This document shows positions 1 to 7,201 of a stretch of DNA of 64,000 nucleotides, in pieces. A program made the position numbers and the translations under genes. The notes under the pieces were generated by a model. The model made no database searches, was not told where the DNA came from, and saw nothing but the letters and a program-made list of their open reading frames with translations. How positions within the stretch are numbered: the first letter of the stretch is position 1; each line of letters opens with the position of its first letter. The DNA lies in the NCBI GenBank assembly GCA_022572185.1, contig JACZWL010000013.1:1-64000 (forward strand). The letters run 5' to 3'. Source of the stretch: Pseudomonadota bacterium (lineage in GTDB: Bacteria > Pseudomonadota > Gammaproteobacteria > Steroidobacterales > Woeseiaceae).

Positions 1-57
1 CCTGCCCGCCACGCGCATCTTGTCCTGCTCGGACGGCGTCTTAATCGTTACATTCAT
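1..57 (-). CDS. map: Methionine aminopeptidase, N-terminal fragment (cut by window edge)
   Basis: Read on the minus strand from the ATG at 57-55, the 19 visible codons give MNVTIKTPSEQDKMRVAGR. This matches the start of type I methionine aminopeptidase, where a TIKTPEEIEKMRVAGR-like segment precedes the catalytic domain. The enzyme removes the initiator methionine from nascent proteins. Divergent map/rpsB placement is the classic gammaproteobacterial arrangement and supports the call. Only the first 19 residues lie in the window, so the active site cannot be seen. I see no strong ribosome binding site before the ATG. Confidence 0.85.
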   Translation of the reverse strand, partial: MNVTIKTPSEQDKMRVAGR

Positions 58-144
58 CAAAATATCGTGTAGTGACTTCGGTACTCGCTCATGCCTCGTT
101 GAACTCCGTTCCGAATTTCGCGCAGGCCGTGATCTTGCTCGTGA

Positions 145-184
145 AGGGGTCGAACCGCCCAGAGCTCTTGGCGGTTCGACCCCT
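145..184. repeat. REP-like inverted repeat, GGGGTCGAACCGCC family
   Basis: Arms at 145-159 and 170-184 are perfect 15 bp inverted complements (aggggtcgaaccgcc / ggcggttcgacccct) around a short loop that contains GAGCTC. The same core recurs at 26556-26593 and 31084-31127. Here it lies between divergent map and rpsB, upstream of the candidate rpsB promoter. The rest of 58-193 shows no gene that I can support. Confidence 0.85.
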
Positions 185-193
185 ACAGCCGTA

Positions 194-222
194 TTGTTGG
201 CCGGCAGCCATTATGGTATAAA
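194..222 (+). promoter_or_regulatory. Candidate sigma-70 promoter of rpsB-tsf
   Basis: A -35-like TTGTTG (194-199) is followed by a 17 bp spacer and a -10 TATAAA (217-222). Directly after it comes a run of GC steps (gcgcgcgcc). A GC-rich discriminator is typical of stringently controlled ribosomal-protein promoters, so this fits the gene it serves. This is prediction from sequence only. Confidence 0.5.
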
Positions 223-251
223 GCGCGCGCCCTTGAGGCAATAAATCCACA

Positions 252-311
252 CGTACACCGTCACATCACGCTGGGTGCCCCGGGAAAAGGGGTTGCGAGA
301 TGGGGTGTACG
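252..311 (+). promoter_or_regulatory. Structured rpsB leader, candidate S2 autoregulatory site
   Basis: The leader between the candidate promoter and rpsB can form an outer helix from CGTACACC (252-259) with GGTGTACG (304-311), and an inner CCCC/GGGG hairpin (278-281 with 289-292). In gammaproteobacteria S2 represses its own operon by binding a structured 5' leader of rpsB. Position and structure fit that model, but I have not compared it with the defined RNA family. Confidence 0.42.
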
Positions 312-334
312 GAGGCCTAACCCGGAGAATTGAA

Positions 335-1711
335 ATGGCAGACGTAACCATGCGCCAGATGCTTGAGGCTGGCGTGCACTTTGGTCATCAGACCCGTTAC
401 TGGAACCCGAAGATGGCACCCTACATCTTCGGCGAACGTAACAAAATCCACATCATCAATCTTGAAAAGAGCCTGCCGATGGCGCAGGAAGCGTATGCTT
501 TTATCAAGGCAATCGTTGCTGACGGCGGCAACGTACTCTTTGTCGGCACCAAGCGTTCGGCGCGAGAGGCGATTCGTGCGCAGGCTGATCGCTGTGATAT
601 GCCCTTTGTCAGCCACCGCTGGCTCGGCGGCATGCTGACGAATTACAAAACGATCCAGCAGTCCGTGAAGCGGCTTACCGATCTCGAACAAATGGAAGAA
701 GAGGGCGGCTTCGATCACCTGAACAAAAAAGAAGTGCTGGGGCTGACTCGCAATCGCGACAAACTCGAGCGAAGCCTGGGCGGCATCAAGAAAATGGGGG
801 CACTTCCCGACGTCTTGTTTGTTGTCGATGTCGATCACGAAGACATTGCGGTCCGCGAAGCCCGAAAACTGGATATTCCGGTCGTCGCTATCGTCGACAC
901 AAATTGTTCGCCGGACGACATCGAGTACGTGATTCCCGGTAACGACGATGCGATGCGGGCGATCACCCTCTACGCGACATTGATTGCCGACGCTGTGCTC
1001 GACGGCAAGGCTTCTCTCCCTGAGATCGCTTTGGGCGAAGATGAATTTGTCGAACTGGATGAAGAAGGCAAACCAAAGAAAGCGACCGGCCGAAAGAAAA
1101 AAGCCGGCAGGAAAGTAACGGTCAGAAAAACGCTCGGTAAGAGGGCTGCCATTACCGTTTCCGGCGAAGGGAAAGAAAAGGCAGAGCCCGCCAAGATCCC
1201 GGAGCCCGTAACGGCAGCACCAGCGGAAGATTTGAGCTCTGGAGAACCGAGCGTGGATGCAGCGGGTCCTGACACGACGGAAGCCGAACGAAAGGGCGAG
1301 GGGAAGGCAGAGATAGAGCCGGAGCCGGAGCAAAAGGTGCAGGAGACGAAAGCCGACGCAGCAGCTGAAGAAAAGGCCGCGGGGAAGGCGGAGATAGAGC
1401 CGGAGCCGGAGCGAGAGCAAGAGCAAGAGGCGCAGGAGACGAAAGCCGACGCAGCACCTGAAGAAAGGCCGGAAGAGGCAAAGGCTGATAGTAAAACCGA
1501 GGAAGCAACGCTCAAGAAAAAACCGGCGATGAAGAAAACCGCCGCAAAGAAAACGGTGACAAAGAAGGCTACCGCAAAGAAAACGACGAAAAAGGCCGCG
1601 ACCAGGAAAGCGGCGACCAAGAAAACTACCGCTGACAAAGCGGCCACGAAAAGCGCTGCCAAGAAGACCAGCAAAAAGAAGCCGACTGACAATACAGACA
1701 AGTCAGCCTGA
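335..1711 (+). CDS. rpsB: 30S ribosomal protein S2 with a very long C-terminal extension
   Basis: Ribosomal protein S2 of the small subunit, first gene of the rpsB-tsf pair. The start ATG at 335 is preceded by CGGAG (322-326) at good spacing and gives the family N-terminus [20 protein letters not shown]. The S2 fold occupies about residues 1-238 ([42 protein letters not shown]). The protein is 458 residues, whereas the usual length is about 240-250. The additional ~215 residues are low complexity: a basic patch near 247-265, a Glu/Ala/Pro-rich stretch (~278-390) with an imperfect internal duplication, then a Lys/Ala/Thr tail (~392-458) of KKTAAKK / KKATAKK units like histone H1-type bacterial proteins. 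The stop codon is at the end of the tail, and reading frame and base use are continuous, so I see no frameshift. Confidence 0.96.
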   Translation: MADVTMRQMLEAGVHFGHQTRYWNPKMAPYIFGERNKIHIINLEKSLPMAQEAYAFIKAIVADGGNVLFVGTKRSAREAIRAQADRCDMPFVSHRWLGGMLTNYKTIQQSVKRLTDLEQMEEEGGFDHLNKKEVLGLTRNRDKLERSLGGIKKMGALPDVLFVVDVDHEDIAVREARKLDIPVVAIVDTNCSPDDIEYVIPGNDDAMRAITLYATLIADAVLDGKASLPEIALGEDEFVELDEEGKPKKATGRKKKAGRKVTVRKTLGKRAAITVSGEGKEKAEPAKIPEPVTAAPAEDLSSGEPSVDAAGPDTTEAERKGEGKAEIEPEPEQKVQETKADAAAEEKAAGKAEIEPEPEREQEQEAQETKADAAPEERPEEAKADSKTEEATLKKKPAMKKTAAKKTVTKKATAKKTTKKAATRKAATKKTTADKAATKSAAKKTSKKKPTDNTDKSA

Positions 1712-1792
1712 GCGGACACCGGTTCGCAGATCTTGAGTGTCAGGTGCTGCGCAATTGCAAATTTCGTCGGGTAAACTCACGCAAAGGAAAAA

Positions 1793-2671
1793 ATGATGTC
1801 TATCCCTGCATCAATGGTTAAAGAACTCCGTGAGCGCACCGGTGCCGGCATGATGGAGTGCAAGAAAGCCCTGGTCGAGACCGGCGGTGACATAGACGAA
1901 GCCATCGAGCTTCTCCGCAAATCGGGCCAGGCAAAGGCCGACAAGAAATCCAGTCGCATCGCGGCCGACGGCCGCATCGTCGTGGCTACCGACGGCAACA
2001 AGGCTGTCATCGCCGAAATCAACTCGGAAACCGACTTCGTTGCCAAGGACGAGAATTTCGTCGCTTTCGTGGATTCGGTTGCGGCGACGGCGCTCGCCGG
2101 CCATGCGGAAGACGTCAAGGCGCTGCTGGCAGAGTCTCGCGCCGACGGCAAAATGATCGAAACAGCCAGGACGGAGCTGGTCAACAAGGTCGGCGAGAAC
2201 ATCTCGGTGCGCCGTTTCGCACGTGTCGATGCCGCGGATCAACTCGGGAGTTATACCCATGGGGCCAGAATCGGCGCAGTGGTGTCCCTGTCGGGCGGCG
2301 ATGGCGAATTGGCCCGGAACATCGCCATGCATGTCGCTGCCACAAACCCGGTCTGCATAGACGAGGCAGGCGTGCCCGCCGAAACGCTCGAGAGGGAGCG
2401 CAGGATCATCGTTGAACAGGCGCAGCAATCCGGCAAGCCGCCCGAGATCATCGAGAAAATGGTCAGCGGGAGAATGGCTAAGTTCTTGAAAGAAATTACA
2501 TTATTGGGTCAGCCGTTCGTCAAGGACCCGGACGTGTCTGTCGGCAAACTACTCGAAGCCGCCGGCGCGCAAGTAGAAGCGTTCGTACGTTACGAGGTCG
2601 GTGAGGGCATCGAGAAAAAGCAGGAAAACTTCGCCGAAGAGGTGATGTCCCAGATTAAACAAAGCGGCTAA
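1793..2671 (+). CDS. tsf: Elongation factor Ts
   Basis: EF-Ts is the nucleotide exchange factor of EF-Tu. The 292-residue protein carries the N-terminal signature VKELRERTGAGMMECKKAL and the core NSETDFVAKDENF, followed by the dimerisation region. Length matches the usual ~283. Two adjacent ATG codons (1793, 1796) follow an AAAGGA motif at 1783-1788. I keep the first, though the second is equally possible. It lies 81 bp after rpsB, as in other gammaproteobacteria, and is probably co-transcribed with it. Confidence 0.97.
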   Translation: MMSIPASMVKELRERTGAGMMECKKALVETGGDIDEAIELLRKSGQAKADKKSSRIAADGRIVVATDGNKAVIAEINSETDFVAKDENFVAFVDSVAATALAGHAEDVKALLAESRADGKMIETARTELVNKVGENISVRRFARVDAADQLGSYTHGARIGAVVSLSGGDGELARNIAMHVAATNPVCIDEAGVPAETLERERRIIVEQAQQSGKPPEIIEKMVSGRMAKFLKEITLLGQPFVKDPDVSVGKLLEAAGAQVEAFVRYEVGEGIEKKQENFAEEVMSQIKQSG

Positions 2672-2781
2672 ACAATTGAAAATTCTAGCTAACACGGATC
2701 AGGTTGGATGAATCGGGTAAAATCAGCGGCTACCCCGAAGGCAGCGCGATCGCCAATTATTCACTTGCAAAGGCAGCCAGC

Positions 2782-3516
2782 ATGAGCGAAGCCCAGGTTC
2801 AGCCGGGCGTACTTTATCGTCGCGTACTACTCAAGTTGAGTGGCGAGGCGCTGATGGGCGAGCTGGAATACGGCATCGAGCCCCGCGTCATACAACGCAT
2901 TGCCGCCGAGATTGCAGAAGTCCGGAAACTCGGTGTCGAGCTCGCCATCGTTATCGGCGGCGGCAACATATTCCGTGGTGCCGGTCTGGCCAGGGCAGGC
3001 ATGGACCGGGTAACGGGCGACTACATGGGCATGCTTGCGACCGTCATGAATGCGCTGGCGATCCAGGATGCGTTGGAGTCTTTGGACGTATATGCACGCG
3101 TCATGTCAGCGCTGCAGGTTCATGAAGTCTGTGAGGATTACATCCGACGGCGCGCCGTGCGGCATCTGGAGAAAGGACGCGTCGTGATTCTCGCCGCAGG
3201 CACCGGTAATCCATTTTTTACGACAGACACGGCGGCCAGTCTTCGCGCAATTGAAATCGGCGCCGACGTGCTGCTGAAAGCAACGATGGTCAGCGGTGTT
3301 TATGACTCGGATCCGAACCTGAATGCCAATGCGTTGAAATACGACACCGTCTCATTCGACAAAGTCCTGGTCGATAAACTCAAGATCATGGATGCGACGG
3401 CTGTCGTCATGTGCCGGGACAACAATTTACCATTGCGGATTTTTAACCTGAACGACGCAGACGCACTCGTGCAGGCGATGACCGATGAGGACGTTGGAAC
3501 ACTGGTCACGGCCTGA
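2782..3516 (+). CDS. pyrH: UMP kinase
   Basis: Cytosolic hexameric kinase that converts UMP to UDP in pyrimidine nucleotide synthesis. The amino acid kinase fold is shown by KLSGEALMG near the N-terminus, [10 protein letters not shown], and [14 protein letters not shown] with GADVLLKAT. The ATG at 2782 is preceded by AAAGG and gives 244 residues, the usual size (E. coli 241). An upstream in-frame TTG at 2704 would add 26 residues without family similarity. Order tsf-pyrH-frr-uppS-cdsA is conserved. Confidence 0.96.
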   Translation: MSEAQVQPGVLYRRVLLKLSGEALMGELEYGIEPRVIQRIAAEIAEVRKLGVELAIVIGGGNIFRGAGLARAGMDRVTGDYMGMLATVMNALAIQDALESLDVYARVMSALQVHEVCEDYIRRRAVRHLEKGRVVILAAGTGNPFFTTDTAASLRAIEIGADVLLKATMVSGVYDSDPNLNANALKYDTVSFDKVLVDKLKIMDATAVVMCRDNNLPLRIFNLNDADALVQAMTDEDVGTLVTA

Positions 3517-3554
3517 CAAGGCCATGAGACCTGAGACAGGAGAGGGCGAGCACC

Positions 3555-4112
3555 GTGCTAGATGACATCAAAAAAGACGCCGGCACCCGCATGGACAAGA
3601 GTGTTGCAGCGCTTCGCCAGGAGTTGACCAAGCTGCGCACCGGTCGTGCGCACACCAGTCTGCTCGAGCACATTACGGTCGAGTATTACGGTAGTGCAGT
3701 ACCGCTAAACCAGGTCGCGAACATCAATGTCGAAGACGCGCGTACGCTCACCGTTTCCCCCTGGGAAAAGACCATGGTGCAGGCCATCGAAAAAGCAATA
3801 TTGAATTCAGACCTGGGCTTGAATCCCGCGTCAGCGGGGGCGGTGATTCGCGTGCCCTTGCCGCCGCTCACCGAAGAACGTCGCAAGAACATGATTCGCC
3901 TGGTACGCCATGAGGCAGAAGGGGGCCGGGTCGCCGTACGCAATATCCGCAGAGACGCGCTCAGCGATATCAAGGAACTCCTGAAGGAAAAGTTGATTGG
4001 CGCGGACGATGAACATCGTGCGCATGACGAGATTCAGGCAATCACGGACCGGCATATTGAAGATATAGACAAGGTCCTGACCGATAAAGAAAACGACGTG
4101 ATGGAGATCTGA
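3555..4112 (+). CDS. frr: Ribosome recycling factor
   Basis: RRF splits post-termination ribosomes together with EF-G. The 185 residues match family length exactly and show the signatures [20 protein letters not shown] at the start, [16 protein letters not shown], and [13 protein letters not shown]. The start is a GTG at 3555 preceded by AGGAGAGG (3538-3545); no ATG gives a full N-terminus. It lies 38 bp after pyrH and 19 bp before uppS in one operon. Confidence 0.96.
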   Translation: MLDDIKKDAGTRMDKSVAALRQELTKLRTGRAHTSLLEHITVEYYGSAVPLNQVANINVEDARTLTVSPWEKTMVQAIEKAILNSDLGLNPASAGAVIRVPLPPLTEERRKNMIRLVRHEAEGGRVAVRNIRRDALSDIKELLKEKLIGADDEHRAHDEIQAITDRHIEDIDKVLTDKENDVMEI

Positions 4113-4131
4113 ACTGGCACGCGCATCGCGA

Positions 4132-4890
4132 ATGGAGGATTCAGAGTCGGTAGCCAACACCGCAGCGGGCATGGATGTGCCGCGCCATATCGCGGTAATA
4201 ATGGACGGCAATGGCCGCTGGGCGAAGGCGCGGTCGCTACCTCGCCACGCGGGGCACCGTGCCGGCGTCAAAGCAGTTCGCGAAACCGTGGAAGTCGCCG
4301 CGAAGCGGGGCGTATCGTTCCTGACATTGTTCGCCTTCAGCAGTGAAAATTGGCAAAGGCCACAGGATGAAGTCAGCCGCTTGATGAGCCTGTTTCTCGA
4401 AGCGCTGCAACGAGAAGTGGATGATCTGCATCGTAATAATGTAAGGCTTCGGTTTGTTGGTGCGCGGCAGCAGCTCAGACCAAGATTGCTGAGGAAGATC
4501 GGGGCGGCTGAAGAAAAAACCAAGGAAAACAGCGGCCTGAATCTGATAATCGCCGTGGCATACGGCGGACGGTGGGATATCGTCAATGCGGCGAGGCAGC
4601 TGGCGGGCAAGGTGGCAGGCAAGGAGTTGACCGTTAAAGACATTGACGATGAAAGGTTTGCCAGGGAGCTGGCGCTGGTTGGCGTTCCGGATCCCGATCT
4701 GTTGATTCGCACGGGTGGCGAGCAGCGAATCAGTAATTTCCTGCTGTGGAATCTCGCGTACTCAGAACTTTATTTCTGCGATTGCCTCTGGCCGGACTTC
4801 TGTGAGCGGGAATTTGACAAAGCATTGTCGTTTTACGGCTTGAGACAGCGGCGTTATGGCCATACGGGCGAACAGGTAGAGGCGGTTTGA
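4132..4890 (+). CDS. uppS: Undecaprenyl diphosphate synthase (cis-prenyltransferase)
   Basis: Condenses eight isopentenyl diphosphates onto farnesyl diphosphate to make the C55 lipid carrier for peptidoglycan and O-antigen. It has the catalytic-Asp motif MDGNGRWA, the hydrophobic tunnel region FLTLFAFSSENWQRP, and the C-terminal RTGGEQRISNFLLWNLAYSE. Length is 252 residues. The ATG at 4132 gives a ~13-residue N-terminal extension; the second ATG (4171, MDVPRHIAVIMDG) is a possible alternative start. This is the only isoprenoid enzyme in the window, which matters for the missing dxr and ispDF noted elsewhere. Confidence 0.96.
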   Translation: MEDSESVANTAAGMDVPRHIAVIMDGNGRWAKARSLPRHAGHRAGVKAVRETVEVAAKRGVSFLTLFAFSSENWQRPQDEVSRLMSLFLEALQREVDDLHRNNVRLRFVGARQQLRPRLLRKIGAAEEKTKENSGLNLIIAVAYGGRWDIVNAARQLAGKVAGKELTVKDIDDERFARELALVGVPDPDLLIRTGGEQRISNFLLWNLAYSELYFCDCLWPDFCEREFDKALSFYGLRQRRYGHTGEQVEAV

Positions 4891-4891
4891 G

Positions 4892-5683
4892 ATGCTCAAG
4901 CTACGCGTATTGACGGCGGTTATCGCCCTGGGCGCGCTCCTCGTCGTGCTGTTCGTGTTGCCGCCCGTGATCACACAGCTTGTGTTTGCTGCACTGATTC
5001 TCGCCGGCGCCTGGGAATGGTCAGGTTTTCTGCAACCCGAAAAAGCCGCGGTGCGGCTTGCCTACGTCGGCCTGATAGCGGCGCTCCTGGCTGCTGCCTC
5101 TGTCGGTCTGGCCAATGAATTCGCTGTCGGAGTCGTTTTGAAAATTGCGCTCGCCTGGTGGCTGATTGCGCTGTTTTGGGTGTTTGTGTTTCCGACGCCG
5201 ATACCGAAGTTGGCAGGCTGGATATGCGGTGTGCTCGTCCTGATTCCGGCATACCTTGCAATCATGTCACTGTACTCGCTGCAACCGGCACTGTTGTTGT
5301 TCGTCCTTATTATTGTGTGGGTAGCAGATATCGGCGCCTATTTCACGGGTAAGCGCTTTGGCAAAGTTAAACTGGCGCCGAAGATCAGTCCGGGAAAAAC
5401 ATGGGAAGGCGTGTTCGGTGGCTTGTTGGCGGTTGCCGTACTGGCGTTGGTCCGGGCACGCTGGCTGGAGATCGATATCGTTGTATTGCTGCCGTTTTGC
5501 CTCGCCGTCGCCATAATCTCGATCGTTGGTGACCTTACGGTGAGCATGTTTAAAAGGAATGCCGGTGTAAAAGACAGCGGCCGGCTTTTTCCGGGGCACG
5601 GCGGCGTACTCGACCGAATCGATAGCGTGACAGCCGCAGCACCGTTGTTTGCGCTCGGCATCGGCTGGGTGGGGTTGAGATAA
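4892..5683 (+). CDS. cdsA: Phosphatidate cytidylyltransferase
   Basis: Inner-membrane enzyme that makes CDP-diacylglycerol from phosphatidate and CTP, the entry to phospholipid synthesis. The 263-residue protein is built of hydrophobic segments throughout. Its C-terminal CDP-DAG synthase signature is present: SMFKRNAGVKDSG then PGHGGVLDRIDS. The ATG at 4892 is one base after the uppS stop, so translation is probably coupled. Its stop TAA (5681-5683) shares a base with the ATG of the following small ORF. Confidence 0.95.
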   Translation: MLKLRVLTAVIALGALLVVLFVLPPVITQLVFAALILAGAWEWSGFLQPEKAAVRLAYVGLIAALLAAASVGLANEFAVGVVLKIALAWWLIALFWVFVFPTPIPKLAGWICGVLVLIPAYLAIMSLYSLQPALLLFVLIIVWVADIGAYFTGKRFGKVKLAPKISPGKTWEGVFGGLLAVAVLALVRARWLEIDIVVLLPFCLAVAIISIVGDLTVSMFKRNAGVKDSGRLFPGHGGVLDRIDSVTAAAPLFALGIGWVGLR

Positions 5684-5841
5684 TGGCTGCCGGAATTCAG
5701 TTCCCGTTCATTTACCGGGATCTAAGCTGCACGGGTCATTCGGCCCTGGCGGGAACTGCGCCTCATACAGCCGGTCGACAGCTTGTAGCGACACAAGATG
5801 TCCGATCACATCGAAGGGCACGGAGAATGGTTCGTCTATGA
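5683..5841 (+). pseudogene. 52-codon ORF, probable C-terminal remnant of dxr
   Basis: An ATG at 5683 overlaps the cdsA stop (TAATG). The 52-residue frame ends in a TGA at 5839-5841 that overlaps the rseP ATG (ATGA). This is exactly where dxr (DXP reductoisomerase, ~390-400 residues) lies in the conserved cdsA-dxr-rseP-bamA order. The translation begins MAAGIQFPFIYRDL and ends RSHRRARRMVRL. That resembles the last ~50 residues of DXR as I recall them (an IRF..I motif, then a D...AR..ARKEVMRL-type helix). The similarity is modest and the catalytic and NADPH domains are absent. My reading is an in-frame internal deletion that kept both translational couplings. It could also be an unrelated small protein. 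Confidence 0.5.
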
Positions 5842-7172
5842 GCGCTGCACTGATCAACTTAATCGCATTCATTGTCGCGATCAGCGTACTGGTCGCCGTG
5901 CACGAGTTTGGCCACTACATTGTGGGACGCTGCTGCGGGATGAAGGTACTCAGGTTCTCGATCGGCTTCGGCAAGCCGCTATGGACCTGGATCGCCGGAG
6001 AGGATCGCACCGAATACTGTATTTCAGCGATCCCGCTCGGGGGTTATGTCAAGTTTCTGGACGAGAGAGAAGGGCCCGTCGATCCAGCCGACCAGGGACG
6101 GGCATTCAATCATCGGCCCATTCCGGCGCGGATCGCGGTTCTGCTCGCAGGGCCGGCATTCAATTTTCTTTTTGCCCTGATCGCTTACTGGGTATTGTCC
6201 ATGCAGGGCCTGCCCACTTTGCGTCCTGTCATCGGACCGGTCGAGCCTGATTCCTACGCCGCCGAGGCCGGATTACTGCCTGAAGAGCTGCTGGTGGCGG
6301 TCGGCGATCAAGCTGTCGATAACTGGGGTACTGCATTGTTGTCGATCCTGGACGAGATGGTCGCAACGGGACAGGTTCCACTCGTCGTGCAAGACAACGA
6401 AGGCGATGAGCGCAGGGTGACAATCCATGTGGGCGACGATCGCACACGCCTCACGGAGCCGGGAGAGCTGTTGACCGGGCTCGGGTTCATGCCGGGACAA
6501 CCGCTGGCAATTGCCGAGTGGGTTGAAGCAGGTGCTGCAGCGGACCGGGCCGGAATACGTCCCGGGGACAGGATCATCAGCGTCAACGGCGAGAGCACGG
6601 TGACATTCGGTGATTTGGCGGCTGTCATCGTCGAGCTGCCGGACAGGACCGTACCGATCAGGATCGTAAGGGACGGCCGGCAAGAGACCCTTTACGTCGA
6701 TATCGCTGCCGTGGCAACCGCTGACGGCGTCGTCGGCCGAATCGGTGTCAGCCCGCGATTTCTGCGACAATTCGGAGCGCTCGCGGCAATCGGCGAATCA
6801 TTTTCACGCACTGGACGTGAGACGGCCTTTACGGTTCGCATGTTGTGGCACATGGTGACCGGCCAGGTTTCGATCAAGAACATCAGCGGGCCGATCAGCA
6901 TTGCGAAGTATGTCGGCGATTCTGCGCGGGCAGGGTTTTCATATGTGTTGACCGTACTTGCCCTGATCAGTATCAGCCTGGGCGTATTGAACCTGTTGCC
7001 GATTCCGATTCTGGACGGCGGGCAGATCGTCTACCAGTCGGTAGAGTGGATCAAAGGCAGTCCGATGTCCGACCGGGCGCAGATGCTGGGGCAGCAGGCC
7101 GGTATTCTCGCGATCCTGTTGTTGATGAGTTTCGCTTTTTATAACGACATTGCGCGAATGTTCTCCAGTTGA
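5838..7172 (+). CDS. rseP: RIP metalloprotease RseP (site-2 protease)
   Basis: Inner-membrane zinc protease that cuts RseA within the membrane to release sigma-E, and clears signal-peptide remnants. The zinc motif HEFGH is at residues 22-26 in the first membrane helix. Two PDZ-like domains occupy about 110-320, and the second half of the active site appears as NLLPIPILDGG near residue 390. Length is 444 (E. coli 450). The start overlaps the preceding 52-codon frame by ATGA. Its substrate gene rseA is at 43167. Confidence 0.96.
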   Translation: MSAALINLIAFIVAISVLVAVHEFGHYIVGRCCGMKVLRFSIGFGKPLWTWIAGEDRTEYCISAIPLGGYVKFLDEREGPVDPADQGRAFNHRPIPARIAVLLAGPAFNFLFALIAYWVLSMQGLPTLRPVIGPVEPDSYAAEAGLLPEELLVAVGDQAVDNWGTALLSILDEMVATGQVPLVVQDNEGDERRVTIHVGDDRTRLTEPGELLTGLGFMPGQPLAIAEWVEAGAAADRAGIRPGDRIISVNGESTVTFGDLAAVIVELPDRTVPIRIVRDGRQETLYVDIAAVATADGVVGRIGVSPRFLRQFGALAAIGESFSRTGRETAFTVRMLWHMVTGQVSIKNISGPISIAKYVGDSARAGFSYVLTVLALISISLGVLNLLPIPILDGGQIVYQSVEWIKGSPMSDRAQMLGQQAGILAILLLMSFAFYNDIARMFSS

Positions 7173-7201
7173 CTTACGGCGGTTTTCAAGAAGCAAGGCA
7201 T

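Noticed and set aside
970-1719. Long minus-strand frame opposite the S2 tail
   Set aside because: Hydrophobic low-complexity shadow of the Lys/Ala/Glu-rich rpsB extension; no start region or operon context.
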